Shown in pieces: positions 1-9,997 of a stretch of DNA of 28,033 nt. Below the pieces are notes generated by a model. That model worked only from the letters and a program-made list of their open reading frames with translations. It did no database searches and was not told the DNA's origin. Position 1 is the first letter of the stretch, and every line of letters begins with the position of its first letter. This DNA is from Candidatus Zixiibacteriota bacterium (GTDB taxonomy: Bacteria; Zixibacteria; MSB-5A5; GN15; FEB-12), in the NCBI GenBank assembly GCA_030619345.1, contig JAUXBO010000001.1, positions 1 to 28,033 on the forward strand, in the 5' to 3' direction. Made by a program: the position numbers and the translations under genes.

Positions 1-3000
1 CCGGGTTCCTTATTACAGGCGATAGTTGCTCAATTTACAACAACGATTTTCACGATAATTCGCTTTTCGGTGTTGATGCTCTGAGCGGCCAGTATTGTCT
101 GTTCGTCAATAACATTTTCAGTGATGACTTGCCTACATCTACCGGTTTGAGAGCCGACGGCAGTTGCACCATGTCCTATACATTGTTTTATAATATGGAT
201 ACTCCGTTCACGGGGGGGGTGAGTTTTTCGGCCGATCTGTGGTACGATGATCCGCAATATGTAGACGTTGCTGGTGGGAATTTCCACCTCAGTTCCTACT
301 CTCCAGCGATTGATGTGGGTAATGATGTCGGTTTGCCTTATAACAATAGCGCTCCCGATTTGGGTGCCTTTGAAACCAGTCCACTGGCTACGATACAGAT
401 TATTCCGGTTCTTGACAGTTTGAACGCTGATTCAAATTATCAGTTTGATATTGTGGCTCTCGACTCTTCTGGATTCCCGACTGATCCCGGGATCATTGAC
501 TGGTCGCATACGTTTTCATCAGGTCTGATCAGTTCTGGGGGACTTTTTGCTCCCGACCTGACCGGTAGCGGAATCGTGACGGCCCAATCGTTGACATACC
601 CAGTTTCGGGATCGACATCCAGTATGTCAGTTGTAGCGGGAGCTTTGGCGACGCTTACCGTTTTTCCTGATAGAGATACAATCTCAGCTGATTCGACCCG
701 ACTGTTTACAGCGGTGGGAGTTGACTCTCACGGGAATAATACGGGCACAGTTGGAAACCTAACGTGGGTTGTGAACGGAAATATCGGAACAATCGACAAC
801 ACCGGACTATTCGATGCCGGTCGGGCGGGAGTTGGATTCATAAATGTTCTTAGCGACTTGGGGCCGAGTGGGTCAAGTGACTCTATTATCGTTGTACCGG
901 GAGAATTGTCACAGCTTTCTATATTGCCACAATCGGCTATTGTTGTTCAGGCGGAAGCGCAACAATTCACAGCCCGTGGATTAGACAACGATTCCAATTT
1001 CGTGATTGACCTGACCGCCGGATCATCGTGGACGACCAGTGATCCCGACGGGGGTGTTGATGGTTCGGGATTATACACGGCCGGGAACATTGTTTCTCCA
1101 CCCGTATACTACGTCAAGGCTGTCAACGGCCCGTTATCAGATTCAGCTGAGGTAACGGTTATCGCCAGCGGAGCGATGACCTATATAAGAATTGAATTAG
1201 CAGATTATTCTATAGTAGATGACACCAGTCTTACGACAGACAATGACACGACCATATTTTATGCTCGTGGTTACGATGCCGGATGGACTCTGATTGGAGA
1301 TGTTATTGTCGATTGGTCTCTTACCGGTGCCGACACAATTGGCGTTTTGACTAACGCAAATGCGGCCTCAACCAATCTGATTTTGACAACACCGGGTCAG
1401 TCGATTATACAGGCTCTGTACAGTGGTTCACTGACTGACTCCACCGGTGTGATTACATGCACCCCGGGAGTAGCCAATCTAATCACGGTTGTTCCCGATA
1501 CCGTTACTCTCACAGCAGGTGATACTCTGGATTTCACAGTAGTGGTAACCGACGCCGATGGTAATGATCCGTCTCCAGGAGTTGTTCCCAGTTGGGATGT
1601 TAGTGGTGGAATTGGGACAATGCAGTTGTCGGGACAATTTGCCGCGCAAACGGCAGGAACCGGTTATGCTGTCGCCACCACTGGCGGACTTGCAGATACT
1701 TCCGGCGCGATTGTAGTAGAAGCGGGACCGTTGAGTAGTATTGTCGTGCTTCCGGACTCTTCTCAAATTACGGTTGATAGTAGCTTGCAGTTTACGGTTA
1801 CGGGAAGCGATGATTATGGGAATGACCAGTCTGCAGGAAATATTAGTTGGTCGCTGACCAATCCGATCGGCACAATTGATGGTACCGGCCTGTTTGTTCC
1901 ATCTGACCTTGGGATAACCCACGCTATTGCGACCTCGGATCTTGGGCCGGTAGACACTTGCGCCTATCTGGAAATTACTCCCGGACGGTTGGTAACTTTG
2001 ACAATCAGTCCTGATTCGGTTGATCTACTCAGTGGCGACGGCCAGCAGTTCACCGTATCGGGCACGGATGCTTTTGGTTATTCAACAGCTGTGGGTGGTA
2101 TAACCTGGTCGGTCCTCGGAGGCATTGGCGACATAGTTTCTTCCGGCGAATTCACGGCCACCACTGTTGGAAGCGGCCACATAATGGCGGTTAGTAGTAT
2201 CGACGCTGTTTCCGATACGAACCTTGCAGTTGTTGTTTCCGCAGCGGCTCCGACAAGACTGAGCATCTCACCGGACGAAGCAAGTATTGCGCTGGGCGAT
2301 TCCCTTGAATTCCATGTTGACGCCTATGATCCAAATTTCAACCCGGTCGATCCGGGGCAATTGTCCTGGAGTGTAATTGGCGGAATAGGGTCAATTGACA
2401 GTTTTGGCAAGTTTACAGCTTCTTCGCCCGGTACCGGGCAGATTGCTGTTTTCAGCACGACCTATAGCCTGAGTGATACCAGTTCGTTTATAATTGTCGA
2501 AGCGTTGGTGGTGACGACTTTACCATTGGGGAATCAGGTCGTGCTATCCGGCGACACTGATCTTTCCATATTGAGCTTTGAGATCAGTAATTTGTTCTCT
2601 GTCGACAAAACAGTCGAAGGGTTCACATTCAATAGTCACGACCACGGAGTTGGAACCGAGTTAGAGATGCTGAATAACATTGACTCTATTCATCTCTATG
2701 TAGATTCGATACCCGATAGCATCCTTAGCAGCATCGCCCTGGATTTCGAGACTAACTTGCTAACGTTCTCGCCGGTGATAATCCCGACCCTCGGAAGTAG
2801 AACCTTCAGAGTACTTGCCGATGCCAGTCGTTTTCCGCACGACGGTGATTCGGCTGATCTCATTCTCATACCGTCATCTGATGTAGTTGTGTCTGATGGT
2901 TCGGTGGTCTCGGGACCGGATACGGTCAACTCTCTCGGGTATTTGATTTTTAACGGGCTTTCTTACAATCAGATTGATCTTATCCCCGCTGGTCTGGATT

Positions 3001-6000
3001 CCATTATGCCCGCAGACAGCATGTACAACGTGATGACTATTGATATACCTCGGAACGGCTACTCTACCGATACCCTGGAGTTATTCAGTATAATAGTGGA
3101 CGCAGCCTCCGGTGGTACTGTTGACGAACTGGATTTCGATTCGCTCGTATTATATGCCGATAACGGTGATAACAACTGGGATGGACCACTGCTGGAGTCC
3201 AGATTAGGTATCCTGGCCTTCACTGGAAGCCGTTGGATCAGAAGTGGTCTTACCCTTGAGCTGGGCACGCCAATCACCCGGCTCTACGTTGGTGCCGTAC
3301 TATCGGAACGACCGACGCGAGGGGCTGTTGCAGCGTTTGGTATTCCCTTGAACGGAATCGAGATGGCGTCCAATAATGACGGTCCTATTGACTCCGAGGT
3401 CAGCGCCGTGGATAGTATCGTAATTTCCACCACCGAAGCGTTCTCGGTCTCAGCCATCGAAGGAGACATCCAGCGGCTTGTTCCGGGAGAAATATCGGAT
3501 GCTTTGATGACCATAGAGCTTCAGAATAACTTTGTTGATCCATACGTGTTGGACAGTCTCATTTTTGATCTTAATGTCAAGTCTGCCTTTTTTGAAGCTC
3601 AGTCTACAAAAGACAGTCAGTTCGACAGTCTGATACTTGTGTCGCACCAGATTTCCGATCTTGGCCAACTCCAGTCCCAGGGGACAGTTATTTCGTCAGC
3701 GTCAGCAGTCGGCGGTATTGCAGCATTTGACTGCAACAGTTTGACCATACTGGGAAGTGGTGATCGTGTGTATTTGAGTGTGATTGCGGCGATAAGTCTG
3801 GATTCGGCCAGAGACGGTAATCTTGTAGACATGTCGCTTCCTGATTCCACTCGAATTGTGTTGACTCCCTCGAGTTCCATAAAAGCCACTTACCCATTAG
3901 AGGGGACCACCGGACATTACATTGACGGTTTCCCTCTGGCGGCCACGATTGTGCACGAACTGGCGGCCCAGACCATTTTTGGTGGACAGTCACGGGTACC
4001 GGTTTTGGACTTCGAACTTCCGGGTAACGGTTATAGCGTGAATGAAATACTCATGCTTATGCGCCTGGTAAATGTCGGTACTCTGGACGATGGTGTAGCG
4101 ATCTCCTTGATGCAACTTTGGTATGATTGGCAGTCCGACGGCTTCACTACCGACGATTCTCTCATAGCTGACTTCAGTTATTCGGGGGGTGAGTGGTCTA
4201 CCGGGCAAGTTACTTATCCCTTTCTGCTACCCGGTCATAGTAGATTTATAGTTACCGTAGGTGCCGCTAGTAATCAGTTCACCGCCGGAACATTCCAACC
4301 TGTTGTACCGGTAGGTGGGGTAGTTTGTTGGCAGGGTCGGGATGGTCCTGATGATGGGGTGATATCAAACAGCGAAACACACCTGGTGATTCCGACTGAT
4401 CGGGTCACGGTGATTTCAATGCCGGGTGTAACAAGAAGCGCCTATCCGGGTTCTACGATCAACCAATTGCTTACATTTGCTCTCTACAATGGTTACGTGG
4501 GTATCGACTCGCTTTCTGTGGAAGCAATCACGTTCACTAATATTTCCAAGTCTCAATCAGGCGCGGTGTGGGCGGACAGTTCCTTAGCGCAAGTATTTTT
4601 GCACTTTGATATCGATAGCAATCGCATCTTTGATGATACCGACAGCCTGATCGGTACGGGATATTTTGCGGGCGGCAGATTGAAAATGAACGGTCTAAAC
4701 ATACTCTTGCAACCCGAAAAAATAAGCTCCTTCTTTATTTCCGCTGATCTCTCTCTTGCTCAGATCGACTCCGACAGTTTGGCTATATCAATTGAACAAG
4801 CTTCTGATTTTGTTTTCTCGGACACCGGTTCTGTCTCTGTTAATGGCGATCTGCCCCTTACCAGCGGCGGCTGGAACATTGTCGACGGCTCAGTTTGGGA
4901 TCAATACCAGTTAATAAATCTGCCGCCAAAATCTGTGATGCCGGGAGATACGGCTGTATTGTTAATGGCTTTCAGGCCGCCAAGTAACGGGAATCTATCT
5001 GACACCCTTATTTCACTGGTGGTGGAAAACGCCAATATATCAAATATCGCCGATGATAACGATATCAACAACATGAATCTGTGGATCGATCTAAATGACA
5101 ATTTGACCTTTGACTCCGGTGATAGTTTGATCGGCTCCTTGAATTTTCACGCAACGGGATATTGGGTCAGTGCAGGATTACAGTTGGAAATAGGCCGAAC
5201 TCCACCGCTGCTGATGTTGGTTGCCGATATTGCACCGGGTGCTGTCCCCGCCCACAAATTCCGTGGGAGTATTCCCACCGGTGGTTGTTTTTTTGAATCT
5301 TCAAACGACGGACCCCTCGATCAAGCTCTAGCAAGTAATAGCCAAGTTACAATTTCAAACGCGGCTCTGGCGGTGTCGCTTCAGAATCACCCATCTCGAT
5401 ATACGGTCGGACAGTCTGTTCATCATGTACTGACCGTGACCAACCTCGGTCTGACGTCATTGGTGGATGTCTCAGCTTACTCAATTATCGGAGACTCCTC
5501 GTTGGTGATCATCGACAGCAGCCAAAGTGGTCCGCTACCGCTCGCGGTTGGAGCTTCCACAGATTTTAATTTCTATTACACAGCAGTTGACACCGGCATA
5601 CTTGTCTGGCAATTCCAGGCAACGGCAGACGCTACCGGAGATTCCTCGATTGTACTTGCTACGGACTCAGTAGAGTTCCAACGAGCTGTAACCGGCGTTC
5701 CGATTCAGTTTGTAAACAGTATTCCAACTTCGGTTACCAAGGGGCAGACAAATATATTTCCGTTCAGTCTCATTGTAGACCATCCGAATACTGATCTTTT
5801 TGCGGCCTCGATAAGGCTGGACAGTTTGACTCTGCGGGTGGAAGATGGCTCAGGCAATGGTCGTCGAGCAGATTCAGTTCTATCACGACTGGTACTTGCT
5901 ACTGGCTATACTAATCTGACCATAATGGAGACAATTCCTGCCACCTCGGAACTAACCCTGATCTTCAGCGAACCGGTAGTAATTGATCCTTCGCAACAAC

Positions 6001-7994
6001 GGAGTTTCTCGCTTCTGATTGATATCGACAGCGCTGCCGCTGCCGGTAGTTTTGCGATGTCAATCATGGGCAGTTCCTCAATATCAGTAGTGGATCACAA
6101 CAGTTCGCAGCCGGTGAGCCTTGATCCCGGTCTCCAGTTCCCGATGGTGACCGCTTCCTGCCGGATTGATAATCCGTCGGCCAAATTGCTTCTATCCTCA
6201 GAATCTGTCCTGCAGTCCACGGTCAATTATGGCCAGGACGATCTGGACCTGGTGAAGTTACTGTTTACGCACCCCGGTGAATCCGGAAGTTCGCCTATTC
6301 AGGTGACTTCGGTTACCGTAAATTTTGTAGACAGCCTGCTCAGTCCAATTATTGCGACTCACCTGATCAAGCGCCTTCAGATTCGCAGACAGCAGGTCAT
6401 AGTGGCTGAGGTGACTAGTTTTGGAAGTTTAACTGATTCGGTTGAGGTCGTTCTGAATTCGCCTTTAACACTCAATCCGGGTGAGCGGGATTCGCTGGTC
6501 ATTCGAATATCAGTCGACGATCAATCGATATACAATAATTTTGGACTCGTCGTTTCCGACAGCACACGCTTTGTGGTAAGAGACCTGAGTTCCGGTTCGC
6601 TGATTGATATTGCGACCGATACAACAAGTCTGGCGACTGGTTCTGTATTTCCGATTTATTCCGGCAGCGCCCGACTCATGCAGCCGGCAGAAACGGCGGA
6701 AGTTTGTTTGACCTCGTTACTTCCGGAGGCTGTGGTCGGTGGCAAAGACAGTCTGGCGATGGTTGAAATATCTGTCGAATATCCGTCTACTCCCGATCAT
6801 TCTTCCGTTATCATTTTTGCGGCCAATGTCAACGTAATGGACTCGCTCGGTCGGCCTCTGGACCCGGATCGACTTTTTGACCGTATTGGTTATGCCGTTG
6901 ATGGACAGACTCCAATCTATCAATCGTTTGTCCAGTTAATCAATGGTTCCGCTCACTTTACTTTTGGGAGCGGTATCATATTGAATCCAGGCGACACCAG
7001 GACGATTTGGCTGATAGCTGACATTGAAGCCGATGTTCCTTTTACCAATTTTGCGATCTCAATCACCGAGACCAATGCCATGATATTGAGAGATGCCACA
7101 GACACAAGCGGCAGTCCCGGCTATCTTAGTGCCGGTTCCTGCAGTGGGCAATTCCCGTTTGTCACCAATACTGTTGACATTTTCCTTCCCGCAGGTCGGC
7201 CTTCGTTTGAAATTGCAAAACTTCCGGTTCAGGTAGCCGTCAAGGGTCAGGAGATGCTTAAAATATTCGGCGGAAAACTTAAGTACGAAGGCTCCGGCGC
7301 TCAAGGCGACATATCGGTAGAGGGTATAGGCGGCAAACTGACCCGGAGACTCCCCGATGGTTGGCAGATCACAGCCCCTGAGCAAGCTCTCTCGAAAATA
7401 AGCGTGATGGTCGATGGCAAGTCCGCCTTTGAGGACTCTCTGTTCTCCGGTGACAGTCTGCAATTAGACTTTGTTCAGCCGTACACGCTTGCCAGTGATA
7501 AGGAGATCGCTATCGAGATTTTCGTATCGCTAACGGAAGACTTGTCGCTCGGCAATTACTGCCTAAAGTTTGATGACTCCGGCTTTATCAAATTGTTAGA
7601 CAAGAATATTTCCAATAAGATATTTGCTTCAGGGAACGAGGAATACCCTCTTTATGCAACTGAAATATCAGTTCTCGAAGCAAACCTCCAGGAATCATTT
7701 GTCAACTACCCGAATCCATTCCATCCGTCGAATGGTGAACATACTACCTTAGCCTATGTACTGCCCGCCGATGCACATGTCGACATTGAGGCATTTACCA
7801 TCACCGGACAATTAGTTGCCGTAATAGCTGACAACCAGTTTCGTTCCGAGGGTGCCCATTCCGAAGATGTCTGGGCGGCGCTTAATGATCGCGGTCTCGA
7901 AGTAATCAGCGGCACTTACTATTGTCGCATTACGGCCCGTTATAGTTCCGGTAAAGTGGAAGAAGTTCGCAGGAAGATAGCGGTGATTCGATGA
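1..7994 (+). CDS. Giant secreted multi-domain surface protein with Ig-like repeats and YPNPF C-terminal domain (5' partial)
   Basis: The frame is open from the left edge (first full codon at position 3), so the start lies outside the window and at least 2,663 residues are present. The first ~45 residues have asparagine-rich turns typical of a right-handed beta-helix. A YVDVAGGNFHL / SPAIDVGN / APDLGAFE stretch (about 265-380) is the usual end of such a helix. Eight tandem Ig-like repeats follow (about 387-2510), then longer beta-rich modules of ~150-200 residues. Three of those carry an (N/R)DGP turn near 3375, 4340 and 5310. A CARDB-like segment lies near 5360-5690. The last ~100 residues contain NYPNPFHPS and GTYYCRI, matching FlgD-Ig / type IX-like C-terminal domains. 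Likely role: secreted or surface-anchored adhesin. It overlaps the next gene by 4 bp (ATGA). An 8-G run lies at 212-219. Family type is fairly sure; ligand and function are unknown. Confidence 0.9.
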   Translation, partial: GFLITGDSCSIYNNDFHDNSLFGVDALSGQYCLFVNNIFSDDLPTSTGLRADGSCTMSYTLFYNMDTPFTGGVSFSADLWYDDPQYVDVAGGNFHLSSYSPAIDVGNDVGLPYNNSAPDLGAFETSPLATIQIIPVLDSLNADSNYQFDIVALDSSGFPTDPGIIDWSHTFSSGLISSGGLFAPDLTGSGIVTAQSLTYPVSGSTSSMSVVAGALATLTVFPDRDTISADSTRLFTAVGVDSHGNNTGTVGNLTWVVNGNIGTIDNTGLFDAGRAGVGFINVLSDLGPSGSSDSIIVVPGELSQLSILPQSAIVVQAEAQQFTARGLDNDSNFVIDLTAGSSWTTSDPDGGVDGSGLYTAGNIVSPPVYYVKAVNGPLSDSAEVTVIASGAMTYIRIELADYSIVDDTSLTTDNDTTIFYARGYDAGWTLIGDVIVDWSLTGADTIGVLTNANAASTNLILTTPGQSIIQALYSGSLTDSTGVITCTPGVANLITVVPDTVTLTAGDTLDFTVVVTDADGNDPSPGVVPSWDVSGGIGTMQLSGQFAAQTAGTGYAVATTGGLADTSGAIVVEAGPLSSIVVLPDSSQITVDSSLQFTVTGSDDYGNDQSAGNISWSLTNPIGTIDGTGLFVPSDLGITHAIATSDLGPVDTCAYLEITPGRLVTLTISPDSVDLLSGDGQQFTVSGTDAFGYSTAVGGITWSVLGGIGDIVSSGEFTATTVGSGHIMAVSSIDAVSDTNLAVVVSAAAPTRLSISPDEASIALGDSLEFHVDAYDPNFNPVDPGQLSWSVIGGIGSIDSFGKFTASSPGTGQIAVFSTTYSLSDTSSFIIVEALVVTTLPLGNQVVLSGDTDLSILSFEISNLFSVDKTVEGFTFNSHDHGVGTELEMLNNIDSIHLYVDSIPDSILSSIALDFETNLLTFSPVIIPTLGSRTFRVLADASRFPHDGDSADLILIPSSDVVVSDGSVVSGPDTVNSLGYLIFNGLSYNQIDLIPAGLDSIMPADSMYNVMTIDIPRNGYSTDTLELFSIIVDAASGGTVDELDFDSLVLYADNGDNNWDGPLLESRLGILAFTGSRWIRSGLTLELGTPITRLYVGAVLSERPTRGAVAAFGIPLNGIEMASNNDGPIDSEVSAVDSIVISTTEAFSVSAIEGDIQRLVPGEISDALMTIELQNNFVDPYVLDSLIFDLNVKSAFFEAQSTKDSQFDSLILVSHQISDLGQLQSQGTVISSASAVGGIAAFDCNSLTILGSGDRVYLSVIAAISLDSARDGNLVDMSLPDSTRIVLTPSSSIKATYPLEGTTGHYIDGFPLAATIVHELAAQTIFGGQSRVPVLDFELPGNGYSVNEILMLMRLVNVGTLDDGVAISLMQLWYDWQSDGFTTDDSLIADFSYSGGEWSTGQVTYPFLLPGHSRFIVTVGAASNQFTAGTFQPVVPVGGVVCWQGRDGPDDGVISNSETHLVIPTDRVTVISMPGVTRSAYPGSTINQLLTFALYNGYVGIDSLSVEAITFTNISKSQSGAVWADSSLAQVFLHFDIDSNRIFDDTDSLIGTGYFAGGRLKMNGLNILLQPEKISSFFISADLSLAQIDSDSLAISIEQASDFVFSDTGSVSVNGDLPLTSGGWNIVDGSVWDQYQLINLPPKSVMPGDTAVLLMAFRPPSNGNLSDTLISLVVENANISNIADDNDINNMNLWIDLNDNLTFDSGDSLIGSLNFHATGYWVSAGLQLEIGRTPPLLMLVADIAPGAVPAHKFRGSIPTGGCFFESSNDGPLDQALASNSQVTISNAALAVSLQNHPSRYTVGQSVHHVLTVTNLGLTSLVDVSAYSIIGDSSLVIIDSSQSGPLPLAVGASTDFNFYYTAVDTGILVWQFQATADATGDSSIVLATDSVEFQRAVTGVPIQFVNSIPTSVTKGQTNIFPFSLIVDHPNTDLFAASIRLDSLTLRVEDGSGNGRRADSVLSRLVLATGYTNLTIMETIPATSELTLIFSEPVVIDPSQQRSFSLLIDIDSAAAAGSFAMSIMGSSSISVVDHNSSQPVSLDPGLQFPMVTASCRIDNPSAKLLLSSESVLQSTVNYGQDDLDLVKLLFTHPGESGSSPIQVTSVTVNFVDSLLSPIIATHLIKRLQIRRQQVIVAEVTSFGSLTDSVEVVLNSPLTLNPGERDSLVIRISVDDQSIYNNFGLVVSDSTRFVVRDLSSGSLIDIATDTTSLATGSVFPIYSGSARLMQPAETAEVCLTSLLPEAVVGGKDSLAMVEISVEYPSTPDHSSVIIFAANVNVMDSLGRPLDPDRLFDRIGYAVDGQTPIYQSFVQLINGSAHFTFGSGIILNPGDTRTIWLIADIEADVPFTNFAISITETNAMILRDATDTSGSPGYLSAGSCSGQFPFVTNTVDIFLPAGRPSFEIAKLPVQVAVKGQEMLKIFGGKLKYEGSGAQGDISVEGIGGKLTRRLPDGWQITAPEQALSKISVMVDGKSAFEDSLFSGDSLQLDFVQPYTLASDKEIAIEIFVSLTEDLSLGNYCLKFDDSGFIKLLDKNISNKIFASGNEEYPLYATEISVLEANLQESFVNYPNPFHPSNGEHTTLAYVLPADAHVDIEAFTITGQLVAVIADNQFRSEGAHSEDVWAALNDRGLEVISGTYYCRITARYSSGKVEEVRRKIAVIR
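387..2510 (+). repeat. Eight tandem ~86-residue Ig-like repeats inside the giant protein
   Basis: Repeat units begin near 387, 648, 909, 1179, 1476, 1734, 1992 and 2253. Each follows the pattern: a hydrophobic strand, P-D-S/T, a D/S-x-x-L-x-F-T segment, a D-x-x-G-N segment, a W-S-(V/L) strand, an 'IGTID..G.F' turn and a final '(V/A)..S..DT..V.V..G' strand. This resembles bacterial Ig-like (BIG-type) stalk domains. The units are diverged at DNA level, so they are old duplications and not a recent expansion. Confidence 0.8.
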
Positions 7995-9997
7995 AGGGTA
8001 GAATTATCGTATTCATTATGGTGGCTTTGTTAGCTGCACCTGTCTGGGGTGGGGAGGCCGGTACAGAGTCTCCATTTTCGATGGGGGCGGGTGCGGCCGA
8101 TATTGCTCTTGGTGGTTCAGCAGTGGCCAGTTCGGCCGGTTGGACAGCGTCCTACTGGAATCCTTCACGATTGGCTTCGATGGAGCAAACAGAGCTGGGT
8201 GGTTTCCATAGTCGTCTGTTTGACAGCGACGTTTCTTATCAATATCTGGGCATCGTACACCCGACGCTGGACCTCGGTACTTTTGGCTTTGGACTTTTTA
8301 GATTGGGGATTGGCGGTATTGAAAAAAGAGATGCCTCCAATCTGTATCTTGGTGATATTGAGGACAATCGACTTGGATTGTATCTGGCCTATGGGCGAAT
8401 GATTTCGGATTATCAGATCGGTTTGGCTCTGTCGATGGAACATCATTCTATCGATAACTACAAATCTACATCATCACCCGGTGCTACAATTGCTGTGTCG
8501 CGGTCATGGGAGATGGACGGGCGGATAAGAGGGGTGAAGGCGGCTCTGGTGCTGCGCAATGTCCTGAGTCCTTCGATGAAACTGGACAATGACGACGTGA
8601 ACTTGCCACTGTCGACCGATGTTGGTATCAGTGTTCCGGTACGACCTAAAGTGAGTTGGGATCACTTGGTTTATTTTCACTTAACTTTGAACAAGGTTGA
8701 CGCTCTGCCAGCGAAGATATCTACTGGTATAGAATACAATATTGGGCAATTGCTGGCTCTGCGTGGCGGCGCAAACGGCGGAAAGCTCACCGCCGGTGTC
8801 GGCATCAGAATCCGATCAGTCGGTTTTGATTACGCTTTCGTGGATCGTGATCTCGGTACGCTGCATATGTTTAACTTGACCAGTGTATTTGGAAAGAGTC
8901 AATCAATCAAACGGCAGGAACGCATAACTCGGCGCGAACAAGAATTCAATGATCTGATGTCCCAGCAGTTGACCGCCAGCAACGAGAAAATGTTATCGCA
9001 ACTGGTCGATCGCGGCGAAATGGCGCTTGATGGTGGTGATTTGGAACAAGCCGAAAGCCAGTTTGACCGGGCGCTGTTCCTGGCCCGTGCCTCCGGCTAT
9101 GATACGACTCAAATATTTGCCACGCTCGTGGACGTTCGTAATCGACTGGACGAAGTAGGGCGTCTCCAGCAGTACAATGCTCATCTGGATTCTGCTCAGG
9201 TGAATATGGCCGCAGGTGATTTTCTTGCTACGCGGTATTATGCATCGTTGGCTCTCAAGTATGTTGATAATTCCGAACAGGCCCGACAATTGATCGAAGA
9301 AGCCGAAGAAAACCTTCACCGCGAGAGCTCCCGCGAGGAGCTTATCAAACAGCGCATTCTTCTTTCGGATTCTCTCGTCAGTTACGGACGGACAGACGAG
9401 GCGATCAGCATTCTTTTGAGTCTTGTTGAAATTGCGCCCGATGATAACACAGTCTTGATGGCTCTTCGCAGAGCACAATTTGAGCGCCTTCGGGCCAAAG
9501 CTTCCCAAGCCTACAACGACAAACGCCTCACCAATGCCATCGTTAGCCTCGATTCCGCATTAGGTTACTTCCCCGGGCATCAATGGTGTGAAGAGATGAA
9601 GAGCATGATCTTCGGTCAAATCAAAGTCAGCAAGAACAAGGGAACAAAGTCAGTCCAACTGAAAAAGACCGTGTTGAGTGCGGAACTGCGAAGAGAAGTT
9701 GAAGACACCTACCAAAGAGGACAGCAGTTGTTTACCTCCGGCAACATGACGGTGGCAATTGAAAACTGGGAGAGAGTGGAACGGATTGCGCCCGATTATG
9801 CCTCGGTTCGAGAGTATCTCATCAATGCCTACAAGTTTGTTGGAGTCGAATTGTACAGCCAGGGAGACCTTACACAGGCAGTCGAAATTTGGAAGAGGGC
9901 GGCTCAGCTGCGGCCGGATAACCTGGAGATTGGGGAATATATAAAGAGAACTGAAAACGAAATCAGAAAGCTGAAAGAATTATCTTATGAACCGTAA
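7991..9997 (+). CDS. PorV/PorQ-like outer-membrane beta-barrel fused to C-terminal TPR repeats
   Basis: 668 residues. Residues 1-20 form a signal peptide (basic start, then a hydrophobic core ending APVWG). Residues ~22-305 show the PorV/PorQ family pattern: a MGAGAADIALGGSAVA block, then YWNP at 55-58, followed by alternating beta-strands. Residues ~330-660 are helical TPR-type repeats, e.g. 'GDLEQAESQFDRAL', 'GNMTVAIENWERV' and 'GDLTQAVEIWKRA'. The barrel would sit in the outer membrane with the TPRs in the periplasm. PorV in Bacteroidetes is the shuttle of type IX secretion. Its position directly after a protein with a YPNPF C-terminal domain suggests a role in handling that substrate, but this is inference. 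It overlaps the upstream gene by 4 bp and the downstream gene by 11 bp. Confidence 0.85.
   Translation: MKGRIIVFIMVALLAAPVWGGEAGTESPFSMGAGAADIALGGSAVASSAGWTASYWNPSRLASMEQTELGGFHSRLFDSDVSYQYLGIVHPTLDLGTFGFGLFRLGIGGIEKRDASNLYLGDIEDNRLGLYLAYGRMISDYQIGLALSMEHHSIDNYKSTSSPGATIAVSRSWEMDGRIRGVKAALVLRNVLSPSMKLDNDDVNLPLSTDVGISVPVRPKVSWDHLVYFHLTLNKVDALPAKISTGIEYNIGQLLALRGGANGGKLTAGVGIRIRSVGFDYAFVDRDLGTLHMFNLTSVFGKSQSIKRQERITRREQEFNDLMSQQLTASNEKMLSQLVDRGEMALDGGDLEQAESQFDRALFLARASGYDTTQIFATLVDVRNRLDEVGRLQQYNAHLDSAQVNMAAGDFLATRYYASLALKYVDNSEQARQLIEEAEENLHRESSREELIKQRILLSDSLVSYGRTDEAISILLSLVEIAPDDNTVLMALRRAQFERLRAKASQAYNDKRLTNAIVSLDSALGYFPGHQWCEEMKSMIFGQIKVSKNKGTKSVQLKKTVLSAELRREVEDTYQRGQQLFTSGNMTVAIENWERVERIAPDYASVREYLINAYKFVGVELYSQGDLTQAVEIWKRAAQLRPDNLEIGEYIKRTENEIRKLKELSYEP

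Noticed and set aside
1479..1922. 147-residue minus-strand reading frame under the Ig-repeat region
   Set aside because: It lies wholly inside the giant gene in antisense, has no family motifs, and is explained by codon pattern of the repeats. The same holds for other antisense frames at 2078-4208, 4901-5101, 6717-6923 and 7059-7463.
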